DNA from: Treponema sp.
GTDB lineage: Bacteria; Spirochaetota; Spirochaetia; Treponematales; Treponemataceae
NCBI GenBank assembly: GCA_016293495.1
Contig: JAEDED010000004.1
Location: forward strand, 60,424 to 124,423
DNA: 64,000 nt
Direction: 5' to 3'
Below, piece after piece: positions 16,786 to 24,941 of the stretch. Under the pieces are notes generated by a model. The model worked only from the letters and a program-made list of their open reading frames with translations. It was not told the origin of the DNA and did not search any database. The position numbers and the translations under genes were made by a program. Within the stretch, counting starts at the first letter, position 1; each line of letters starts with the position of its first letter.

Positions 16786-18522
16786 TTATTTAAATTTGAA
16801 GTCTGTAAATACATTTAGCACAGAACTGTATATATAATGAATTTCAACACCATTAACATTTTGGCTCATTTTTACCCATTTATCAGCAGTGACCCAACCA
16901 TGTTTTAAATCATTTACAGGAACCGGAATAATTTTTCCGAGTTCTGGAGCAGATTTCACTTGCTCCATGGCTAGTTGTTCAGTTAAATTTTTCGCAGTTG
17001 TCCTTCCTGTAGATTCAGCTGCTTCTATAATTATAGCTTTTGCAGTTTGCTTTCCAGCCGTTCTAGCAATTTTCTTTGCTGCAAGTTTTCTTAACCTTGT
17101 AACAATTGAAAAAGTAGCCTTCATTCCCAGGAAAAGATTTACAGTTTCAGAAGACATATCCATAGTTGGAAAATCCCTTTTCGACTTCCCTTTGGAATAT
17201 GTAAAAGTATCATAGCGATAAATAATACCTTTGGGATTATCTTCAAAAAATTTTTGTAAATCATCCCAAGAATATTGTTTTTGAAGTTGATAGTTCGATT
17301 TATAAACATCTTCAGTTAATGATTTGGAATTGTACGTTTCTCTTCCATCCGGATCCACATACTTCACTGGGTTATTGGCCGCATAGTGATACAAATTGCC
17401 ATTGATGTGATTGAACACACCGCCCATACCCGGTAGATGCTGGTTATATCGTTCTGCCTCCTCGTCAATTGGCGTTTTCGGTATGTATCCCCCAAGCGCA
17501 GGGTCAGTACTAATCCACCTTGAATACTTAGGGTCTAAGTATCTAGCTCCATAATAATAAAGTCCGGTTTCTTCGTCTAGTTCTTTGGCGGTAAATTTAT
17601 ACGGCAAGAATTCCAAGCCTGTATTTTGCGTTTTTTCTACCCATGTTTCGCCGTAAGGAGTGTATTCAATGCGTTGATATTCATTTCCTTTGTAATCAGA
17701 AATCATTGAGGCACTTCCCAAATGGTCACTGTGGTAATAATACTGCTTGTAATATTCTTCTTGGTATGTTGGCTCTTTTCCGGCATTCAGTTTTGTTACA
17801 ATGCGAGTTTCACCAAGGTAAATATTTTTTGAAGTTTGTCCTCCATAAATTGAGTTTCCCGAATCAGTATGGTGAGTCCACATTTTGTTGAAGTACAAAG
17901 TCTCGCTGTTTCCTGTGTACTTATTTGAACGCTGTCCGTCCTGACCGTAAACATAGGCTGTAGAATAATTTTCGTCCACGCTTGAAACAAGCTGATTCCG
18001 CTCATTCCAGGTATACGTTCGCCTGTACCGGGAAGTTGTTGAACCAGTTTTATCTTCCTTAAACAATCCCCAGCCGTAATCTGTTGAATAAACATCTTCA
18101 GTTTCTTGTTCAATCTTATGGTAAGCAGTGTCGTTTCCGTTACTTTCAAAACTTCCATCCTGTTCACAGATAATGTTTCCGTTTGAATCGTATTTGTAGT
18201 ATCGGTCTCCAGCCCTTACTAAACGATGTGCAAAGTTTTCGTCATAAATATAATCAAATCTGTAATTTAAATTATCACCAATTTTTTTCAGAGGTCTAAC
18301 ACTTTCTTTTGAAACTTTACTTGTCATGTTGCCAAGTCCAAGTTCATCAAATGTAAAATCTTGACTATAATTTGAAACAAACTCTGGAACACTCGAACGA
18401 TACGGATTATATGTAGTTTCACCTTCAACTTTTATAAGCTGGTAGAGGTTGTCATAAGAATATGTCTGCTTGGTCTTGTAGTTGCCGGTCACAGAGCCAA
18501 GGCAGTCGTTCTCGTAATTCAT
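16786..18522 (-). CDS. Orphan RHS tip with RNase-like C-terminal toxin (cassette 3)
   Basis: 578 residues, lacking the N-terminal ~80% of an RHS protein. Residues 1-390 align almost without gaps with the end of the 3,280-residue protein (YENDCLGSVTGNYKTKQTY, YIYDENFAHRL, YYYHSDHLGSASMISDYKG, LYYYGARYLDPKYSRWISTD) up to the VDPDGRE border. Residues ~391-578 are unrelated: a Lys/Arg-rich helical part, then a small domain ending DLKHGWVTADKWVKMSQN and VEIHYIYSSVLNVFTDFKFK, which resembles toxins of the BECR RNase fold (inference). No signal peptide, weak ribosome site: likely a silent archive module or a source for recombination. Confidence 0.85.
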   Translation of the reverse strand: MNYENDCLGSVTGNYKTKQTYSYDNLYQLIKVEGETTYNPYRSSVPEFVSNYSQDFTFDELGLGNMTSKVSKESVRPLKKIGDNLNYRFDYIYDENFAHRLVRAGDRYYKYDSNGNIICEQDGSFESNGNDTAYHKIEQETEDVYSTDYGWGLFKEDKTGSTTSRYRRTYTWNERNQLVSSVDENYSTAYVYGQDGQRSNKYTGNSETLYFNKMWTHHTDSGNSIYGGQTSKNIYLGETRIVTKLNAGKEPTYQEEYYKQYYYHSDHLGSASMISDYKGNEYQRIEYTPYGETWVEKTQNTGLEFLPYKFTAKELDEETGLYYYGARYLDPKYSRWISTDPALGGYIPKTPIDEEAERYNQHLPGMGGVFNHINGNLYHYAANNPVKYVDPDGRETYNSKSLTEDVYKSNYQLQKQYSWDDLQKFFEDNPKGIIYRYDTFTYSKGKSKRDFPTMDMSSETVNLFLGMKATFSIVTRLRKLAAKKIARTAGKQTAKAIIIEAAESTGRTTAKNLTEQLAMEQVKSAPELGKIIPVPVNDLKHGWVTADKWVKMSQNVNGVEIHYIYSSVLNVFTDFKFK

Positions 18523-18531
18523 ATCTCAGAC

Positions 18532-18812
18532 TTAATTAATTTTCATATATTGCATAATTGAATTAATACATGTATCACTGTACAAGAATCCGTTATAAAC
18601 ATCGAGTATAGTCAATTCAATATCGCCATTGTATAGTTCATCAAATTCTATACGTTGAGGATTTGGAGTATCATTTAATGTTATCGAATTGTCAATTCCA
18701 TTTAACCTATTTTCAGAAACATCAATATTAGATATTGTCGAATTGGACTTTTTCTTACATCCAGTAATACTTATCAAAATGCATGTAACTGTTAAAATTT
18801 TAATTTTGGCAT
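18532..18812 (-). pseudogene. Frameshifted, shortened lipoprotein immunity gene
   Basis: The frame ending at 18532 encodes 81 residues from TTG 18777, but extending it upstream restores a lipoprotein signal (KILTVTCILISITGC) with no start codon in frame. An ATG at 18812 with GGAGG upstream is one base out of frame. Around it, GGATACAATAGATG and CAAAATTAAA match the start region of the intact lipoprotein gene at 19546, which shows a one-base deletion near codon 2. It also stops after ~80 residues, so it is a decayed paralogue of 18857-19546. Confidence 0.6.
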
Positions 18813-18856
18813 CTATTGTATCCTTACCTCCAAAACCTTTTTGCCAACCCGCAAAT

Positions 18857-19546
18857 TTAAAAATAAATGCTTGAATCTGTTATATAATATTCATATATGC
18901 CATTGTGATGATGACTAAAGTAAATGCGCCACTTATCAGATTTAACTTTGTAGAATTCTGAGTCATTTAGTTTTGATATATCACATTCAATATTTAGCAT
19001 ATTACAAATATTTTGTAGTTGCTCTTGAGAAAGATTGTATTTATAAAAACTTAGAAAGTTTCCCTTATAATAGGCAAGTTCAACATCATTTATTGTATTG
19101 TCATTGTACATTCCATTGTTTGAATACCAATTTATTTTTTCAAAACTGCATTCTTTTTTTATAGATTCATAATTTTTAATAAGTTTACCATAAGCTTCTT
19201 CTTCAGTATCATTTATTGTTAAATCAAATACTTGTAAATACCCATTAAAATTTATTTCATTTAATTCATTATCAATATTTGAATTCCAAGAATTGCGATT
19301 ATATTTTTTGAAAATACTTTCTTCTTCTGATTTCTCTAATTTTTTTGATATAAGCCGTTCATCTGAGTCAATATCTATTTGAAGTTTTTCTTGCGCTTTT
19401 TCGCTAGCAAATATTTCATTTGATTGAAAATCATTAATTTTTATATTTGCATTAGAAACTGAATTAATTTCTTTAGAGGAATCTTTTCTGCATCCTAAAA
19501 TGCAAAACAACATAATTAAGATAAAAGGTAATTTAATTTTGTTCAT
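18857..19546 (-). CDS. Candidate periplasmic lipoprotein immunity for the M23-like RHS tip
   Basis: 229 residues with a lipoprotein signal peptide (LPFILIMLFCILGCRKD, Cys ~19). It starts 14 bases inside the end of the M23-like RHS gene with ribosome site AGGAG, so it is translationally coupled. A peptidoglycan-cleaving toxin would act in the periplasm, and a periplasmic lipoprotein is the expected place for its antagonist. The rest is acidic and Asn-rich and matches no family I know; function is inferred from position and location. Confidence 0.6.
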   Translation of the reverse strand: MNKIKLPFILIMLFCILGCRKDSSKEINSVSNANIKINDFQSNEIFASEKAQEKLQIDIDSDERLISKKLEKSEEESIFKKYNRNSWNSNIDNELNEINFNGYLQVFDLTINDTEEEAYGKLIKNYESIKKECSFEKINWYSNNGMYNDNTINDVELAYYKGNFLSFYKYNLSQEQLQNICNMLNIECDISKLNDSEFYKVKSDKWRIYFSHHHNGIYEYYITDSSIYF

Positions 19547-22500
19547 CTATTGTACTCCTGCCATTTAGACCTTTTTGCCAGCCTTCAATTTTATTAATAT
19601 CCTGCCCAGAGAAATCTGTGCCCTCGTGCGGATATTGAGTTTTACCGATTGGCTTTTTATAAGGCGTTGAAATTTTTGTATTACAAGGATATGTTCCGGA
19701 TTTTATATATGCCTCTGGATTTATTTTTGCGTTAACTGAATAAAAACTGTTTTTATCATTTTTTGCCCAGCTAGGATAAACTGAGACATGTAGATGTTTA
19801 TTTGGACCAGGATCTCCATTTCCTGTGTTTCCCATTTTACCGATTTGTGCACCCTCTCCAATCCAGTCACCATTCTCAACATTCATACTTTCAAGATGTG
19901 CGTAACGGACAAATGTACCATCTGTATCTTGAATTATTATATTATTACCGTATACAGGTTGTCTATAATCATCAGCAGGCAAATCCAGATTAAAGGTTTG
20001 AATTTGTATTACGGTTCCACTTCTTATAGAATAAATGCCCCAAGAATCTGTTCGTTTATTATCAGCAATTTTTTGTCTTATTTCAGTTGTTGTTCCATAA
20101 GAACAAGATGCCCTTGATGCCATAATTCGTTCTGCAAATTGTGGCATACCATGATCATTGCCATCAGGATCAATGAACTTGATAGGATTATTTCCGCAAT
20201 AGTGATAAAAATTTAAATTTATAAAGTTGAAAATTCCCCCTGAAGTACTATTACTAGAATCAGCAACATACTCGCCAAGTGCAGGGTCGGTAGAAATCCA
20301 CATAGAATACTTTGGATCCAAATACCTAGCTCCATAATAGTACAAACCTGTTTCTTCGTCTAGTTCTTTGGCTGTAAACTTATATGGAAGATATTCAAGG
20401 CCTGTGTTACTTGTTTTTTCTACCCAAGTTTCACCGTATGGCGTGTATTCGATTCTTTGGTATTCGTCTCCCTTGTAGTCTGAGATGAGGCTTGCGCTTC
20501 CCAAATGGTCTGAGTGGTAATAGTACTGTTTGTAATATTCTTCCTGATAGGTCGGTGCGTTGCCCGAATTGAGTTTTGTAACAATGCGAGTCTCGCCGAG
20601 ATAAATGTTTTTTGCTGTCTGTCCGCCATAAACATTGTTTCCGCTGTCAGTGTGGAGCGTCCACATCTTGTTGAAATACAATGTTTCCGACGACTGTGTG
20701 TACTTATTTGTTCTCTGTCCGTCCTGTCCGTAGACATAAGCCGTGTTGTAGTTTGAATCAACAGAGCTTATAAGCTGGTTGCGTTCGTTCCATGCGTAAG
20801 TCCTGCGGTACCGCGCCTTTTTATGCAAACCGCTCGCGTCGTCCTCCTTAAACAAGCCCCAGCCGTAGTCAGTGGAATACACATCCTCAGTTTCTTGCGT
20901 GATTTTGTGGTATGAGTCATCGTCGCCGCCGCTTTCAAAGGCTCCGTCCTGTTCGCAAATGATGTTTCCGTTGGCGTCGTATTGGTAATGGCGGTCGCCA
21001 GCGCTTATCAGGCGATGGGCGAACTTTTCGTCATAGACATAGTTGAAGCTATAATTCAAATTGTCGCCGATTGTTTTATGCGGAGAGACGGTTTCCGCGC
21101 TGACTTTCGATGTCATATTTCCCAAGCCGTCAGAGTCAAAAGAGAAAATCTGTGAGTAGTCAGACTTGAACTCCGGCACACTCGACCTGTACGGATTGTA
21201 GGCGGTCTCTCCGCTCACTTTGATGAGCTGGTAGAGGTTGTCATAAGAATATGTCTGCTTTGTCTTGTAGTTTCCCGTCACGGAGTCAAGACAATCATTC
21301 TCGTAGCCCAGGACGTTTCCAACGGCATCAAAACTATATGAGATGTTCTGGTAACTCTGCCCCCATTTGTTCTCAGTCTTGATTGTATCAAGCCAGCGGC
21401 GCGCAGGGGCATAATTATATTCCGTGAATGTTCCGTTGCCGTATTCTATGCGTGTTCGCTGTCCGTACTCATCGTAGAGAATATTTGTAACATAATTGAA
21501 TTCGTGTCCGTAATGTTCTCCTGTAACGCTTATTACCTGACCTCCTCTGTCATAACCATAAGTCACTTTTTCACCGTCAGGGTAGATGATGTACTGCATG
21601 CGTCCAAGATAGTCAGAGCGGTATTCCATAACAGAAGTTTCTGTTGGGTAATATCCGTTAAGGTGGGTTCTAAGAGTTCGTGTCTCTTTTGTAACTTCGC
21701 CTAAAGAGCCGTATTCATATTCAAGCGTACCCGAAGCATCTTGAACTTTTAAGATTTTTCCAGCTGCCTGCCCTGGTGCATTTGCACCGCCGTAAGTATA
21801 AACGGTGTCCTCAGTGTCCGGGTAGTCAATCCTAACAAGGCGGTTCAAGCCGTCGTATTCATATACAATCTGCTTGTTATTTTCTTTTAAAACGCTGTTA
21901 TTCTCACGGACAAGATTTGAACATTCATCATAGAAAAATTCCTGTCGTCCAGAATCAAGGCTTTCCAAAGCAGTGCGGCGACCTAGAAGGTCATATTCCG
22001 CCGTTATCGGGTGTCCTTTTGCATCAAAGGCTTTAAGCATTTCACCCATAGCGTTATATTCATATGTTACTTTTGTAAGAAGGTTTCCATCTTGGTCTTT
22101 TTTTGCCACACGCACTATGTTTCCGCGGCTGTCTGTTTCTTGGACAGAAACATTTCCGAGTGGGTCGGTCGTTTCGGAAATCAGCTTGTTTTCTTCTATA
22201 TAAAAAGCGTTAGTCTGAGCTGAACCGTCAGGAAGAATTGTCTTTATCTGACGGTCTTTTTCATCATATTCATAAGAGGTAAAAAGTTCTGTCATTATTG
22301 GCGTTGTATTAAACAGGTTCTCCAAGCCGCCCTCGATAAACTCCGTCATGCCTTCCTTTACGGTTCTCCCTTTTTCATCATATTCAACAGCCCCACTTGC
22401 GTTCCATCCTTCAACGCCGTTGACAAAACCGGTCTTTGCGGTTCGGACGGCTCGACCAAGACCGTCAATCTGTAATACAGTCTGAATTATGCTGTCATCG

Positions 22501-24272
22501 TCCGCGTCAAATGTCACCTTGTTGTTGGTGATAGCGTACCATAATTCATGATGTCCAAAAGAATCATTGTTCGGTGTATTGTATTCATAACTTACCGCAG
22601 GAGTTGTGCCCGTATCGTAAGCAGTCCAAATTTCTTTTATACGCTGCCATTTATCATATTCATAACGCAGTTTATTACCGTTGCAGTCGGTCTCAGATGA
22701 TTTAGTCTGCATTGGAATGTCGTATTCGATTGAGCCTTTGTAAGTGTCCGTATCCGTTCCGCTTTGCGCGATATCCGTGACGAACATATTCTCGGTTCCG
22801 TCGTAGGAGTAGGCGACGGTGGCTCCGCGGCTGTCCGTTACGGAGCTTATGTTTCCGTAGCTGTCGTATTTCAATGTATGCACGGAATAATTATAGGCAT
22901 CAAAATACTGCCGCAATTCTTTGATCTGTCCTAAATCATCATAATCTCCCGACCTATGACGCAACAGATTTCCATTTGAATCATAAACTCGTATGTCTAC
23001 AGGCAAGCCTATGATATAGTCCGTCGCGTTCGTGTTGTCATAAATGACCTTGCCAAGAAGAATTTCCCCGTCACCAAAGTTCTGTTTTATTTCAATACAG
23101 TTACCAAATTCATCATATTTATATTCTGTTGTTGTATGTATAAATTCAGAATTTCCACTAGTTTTTTCATAAGTACAAGAATACTCGTATTGAGGTTGTG
23201 CATATGGAGATTCTCGAAGTGTTGTTTCGCTTTTAGAAAGGATAGTTCCATCATTACCATAAGAGCAACTCTTATTAAGACTGCCTTTTGCATAGTATTC
23301 CTCGGTGTTATATTCATCTACCTGATATGTACCATCAGCATTCGTCGTCTTTACGATTCTGAATCCGAAAAAATCTTTTTTCTGTCTGTCATAATAGCCG
23401 TCTTCATATTCATAAACAGTAGTTACAGAATGATTTCCGTGTTTTATCTCAGGAACAGTTTCGTTACAACCATCATTCATGGTCACTTTACTAAGAACAT
23501 ATTTAAAGTTTGGATTCTTTGTTGTTCCATATTGCTCTGCATATTCCAGCCGGACATTTCCTCCTTGAGGCAGATTAATTCCTGTAAGCTGTCCATACCG
23601 ACCGCTAATATTGCGTTTCCAATATGTTCCAAAGCCAGGAATGCGAAGAACATGGTCTGCAAGTCCGTCGCCGTCAAGGTCTGTCATAGAAACATTTACG
23701 CAGTTTATCGACGAAGAACCGGAAAGTCCGTTGCCGCCTGAACATGTCATATTAATTGAGATAAATGAAATTGGTATTTTTATTGGAAATGTAAAGCTTA
23801 CTCCTATGCTGCCGCTAACAGATAATGATACAGTCGAAGAAAACTCCATGTTATCAATGTCATCAATCGCAAAAGGATTGCAGACAGGCAACACATTAAC
23901 AAGTCCTTCTGTCAACGGTCCTATTAGCGGCTGTTTTCCAAAAAGCCCAAGGTCAAAGTTTACATCCTTGCCAGTCGCAAGGGATAACTGTTCTGTACTA
24001 TTAACACTCCAAGATGGCAGTAAAATATCATCTGCCTTTACAAACGAATTTCCTGTATTATAAAATACTGCAATTGAGCCGCTCCTTTGTACAAGTTTGT
24101 CGGCAAGTCCATCGCCGTTAATATCCTGATACATGGTTTCTGAAGTATTTGATGAAACGCTGTAGCTTACACCTGTACCCAGACTTACGCCAGTTTTCAG
24201 CGATTCTCCTCTGGTTGAACTTTTTCCTATGTTGGCATTTACGGCAGCGCTGTTTAAAGAAGAGGTGTTCAT
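19533..24272 (-). CDS. 5'-truncated SpvB/TcB/RHS protein with M23-like peptidase tip (cassette 2)
   Basis: 1579 residues from the first ATG, but homology to the giant RHS protein starts earlier, directly after the stop codon of the preceding immunity gene (bases up to 24309). It covers FG-GAP-type DINGDGLADKL repeats, a TcB-middle-like region, YD repeats, and the RHS core (residues ~1290-1375, TAKELDEETGLYYYGARYLD, ending DPDGND). The C-terminal ~205 residues have M23 motifs: YGNNIIIQ, FVRYAHLESMNV, IGEGAQIGKMGNTGN, HLHVSVYP (~1493), then PHEGTDFSG (~1548). The His/Asp motif that normally comes first is last. No signal peptide, so it probably needs recombination or is not secreted. Confidence 0.88.
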   Translation of the reverse strand: MNTSSLNSAAVNANIGKSSTRGESLKTGVSLGTGVSYSVSSNTSETMYQDINGDGLADKLVQRSGSIAVFYNTGNSFVKADDILLPSWSVNSTEQLSLATGKDVNFDLGLFGKQPLIGPLTEGLVNVLPVCNPFAIDDIDNMEFSSTVSLSVSGSIGVSFTFPIKIPISFISINMTCSGGNGLSGSSSINCVNVSMTDLDGDGLADHVLRIPGFGTYWKRNISGRYGQLTGINLPQGGNVRLEYAEQYGTTKNPNFKYVLSKVTMNDGCNETVPEIKHGNHSVTTVYEYEDGYYDRQKKDFFGFRIVKTTNADGTYQVDEYNTEEYYAKGSLNKSCSYGNDGTILSKSETTLRESPYAQPQYEYSCTYEKTSGNSEFIHTTTEYKYDEFGNCIEIKQNFGDGEILLGKVIYDNTNATDYIIGLPVDIRVYDSNGNLLRHRSGDYDDLGQIKELRQYFDAYNYSVHTLKYDSYGNISSVTDSRGATVAYSYDGTENMFVTDIAQSGTDTDTYKGSIEYDIPMQTKSSETDCNGNKLRYEYDKWQRIKEIWTAYDTGTTPAVSYEYNTPNNDSFGHHELWYAITNNKVTFDADDDSIIQTVLQIDGLGRAVRTAKTGFVNGVEGWNASGAVEYDEKGRTVKEGMTEFIEGGLENLFNTTPIMTELFTSYEYDEKDRQIKTILPDGSAQTNAFYIEENKLISETTDPLGNVSVQETDSRGNIVRVAKKDQDGNLLTKVTYEYNAMGEMLKAFDAKGHPITAEYDLLGRRTALESLDSGRQEFFYDECSNLVRENNSVLKENNKQIVYEYDGLNRLVRIDYPDTEDTVYTYGGANAPGQAAGKILKVQDASGTLEYEYGSLGEVTKETRTLRTHLNGYYPTETSVMEYRSDYLGRMQYIIYPDGEKVTYGYDRGGQVISVTGEHYGHEFNYVTNILYDEYGQRTRIEYGNGTFTEYNYAPARRWLDTIKTENKWGQSYQNISYSFDAVGNVLGYENDCLDSVTGNYKTKQTYSYDNLYQLIKVSGETAYNPYRSSVPEFKSDYSQIFSFDSDGLGNMTSKVSAETVSPHKTIGDNLNYSFNYVYDEKFAHRLISAGDRHYQYDANGNIICEQDGAFESGGDDDSYHKITQETEDVYSTDYGWGLFKEDDASGLHKKARYRRTYAWNERNQLISSVDSNYNTAYVYGQDGQRTNKYTQSSETLYFNKMWTLHTDSGNNVYGGQTAKNIYLGETRIVTKLNSGNAPTYQEEYYKQYYYHSDHLGSASLISDYKGDEYQRIEYTPYGETWVEKTSNTGLEYLPYKFTAKELDEETGLYYYGARYLDPKYSMWISTDPALGEYVADSSNSTSGGIFNFINLNFYHYCGNNPIKFIDPDGNDHGMPQFAERIMASRASCSYGTTTEIRQKIADNKRTDSWGIYSIRSGTVIQIQTFNLDLPADDYRQPVYGNNIIIQDTDGTFVRYAHLESMNVENGDWIGEGAQIGKMGNTGNGDPGPNKHLHVSVYPSWAKNDKNSFYSVNAKINPEAYIKSGTYPCNTKISTPYKKPIGKTQYPHEGTDFSGQDINKIEGWQKGLNGRSTIDEQN
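22728..23039 (-). repeat. 312-base block identical to 28131-28442
   Basis: Base-for-base identical by eye to 28131-28442 in the giant RHS gene, ending abruptly on both sides where the two genes diverge. It encodes the segment from KGSI back to YIIGLPVDIRVYDSNG. Confidence 0.85.
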
Positions 24273-24311
24273 ACTGCCGGCATTTACAGTAACTAAACTT
24301 GAAGTAGAAAA

Positions 24312-24917
24312 TTATTCACTAAAATAGTCATCTAATTCCTTAATATATAAAACTTTTTCCTTCCTTTTCTCCATTTCGTTATAATGTTTGAATGGTTTAT
24401 AAAATTTATAACATATTCTAAAACTGTTATCTTGTTCATAATAAATTTTAGGTATATCTACATCATCGTATTCGAATTTTGTTGGAGAATCATGAAAAAC
24501 CCTATTTAAGCCATTCATAACAATTTTTCCATCTACAACTATTGAAAACAATGAATTTCGATATGAAATTTTACTGAAAACTGAACGATAACTACGCATA
24601 AAATTATATGCAGGATTAAAAACAAATTCATCACTGTTATAATCCAAGTTATCAGAATGCGTATATAGATATAAAGAATTTGATTCCTTATCATACTTTG
24701 AAAATAAGTGAAGATCTAAAATTACATGAACATCATACTTATTCAACAACTCCAGTAAACTAGTCGAATTTAATATTTCAAGACTCAACTCACTATTTGG
24801 AGACCAAAATATTATTTCAGAAATATTATTATTCTTTTCAGTTTTCTTAACAGCTTGAGGTAAACATGTAGAATTTAACATCATAAAAAATCCTAAAATT
24901 ATGAATAATTTCTTCAT
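24312..24917 (-). CDS. Candidate exported immunity protein for the glutaminase-like tip
   Basis: 201 residues with a signal peptide (LFIILGFFMMLNSTCLPQA; a lipobox at Cys ~18 is possible). It starts 24 bases after the giant RHS stop with a strong ribosome site AAGGAG. The remainder is rich in Tyr, Asp and Ser and matches no family I know. Its stop codon TAA is in the same frame as, and directly followed by, the start of the RHS homology of cassette 2, so the junction is seamless. Role inferred from position. Confidence 0.6.
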   Translation of the reverse strand: MKKLFIILGFFMMLNSTCLPQAVKKTEKNNNISEIIFWSPNSELSLEILNSTSLLELLNKYDVHVILDLHLFSKYDKESNSLYLYTHSDNLDYNSDEFVFNPAYNFMRSYRSVFSKISYRNSLFSIVVDGKIVMNGLNRVFHDSPTKFEYDDVDIPKIYYEQDNSFRICYKFYKPFKHYNEMEKRKEKVLYIKELDDYFSE

Positions 24918-24941
24918 TTCAATTCTCCTTATCTTTTTAGT

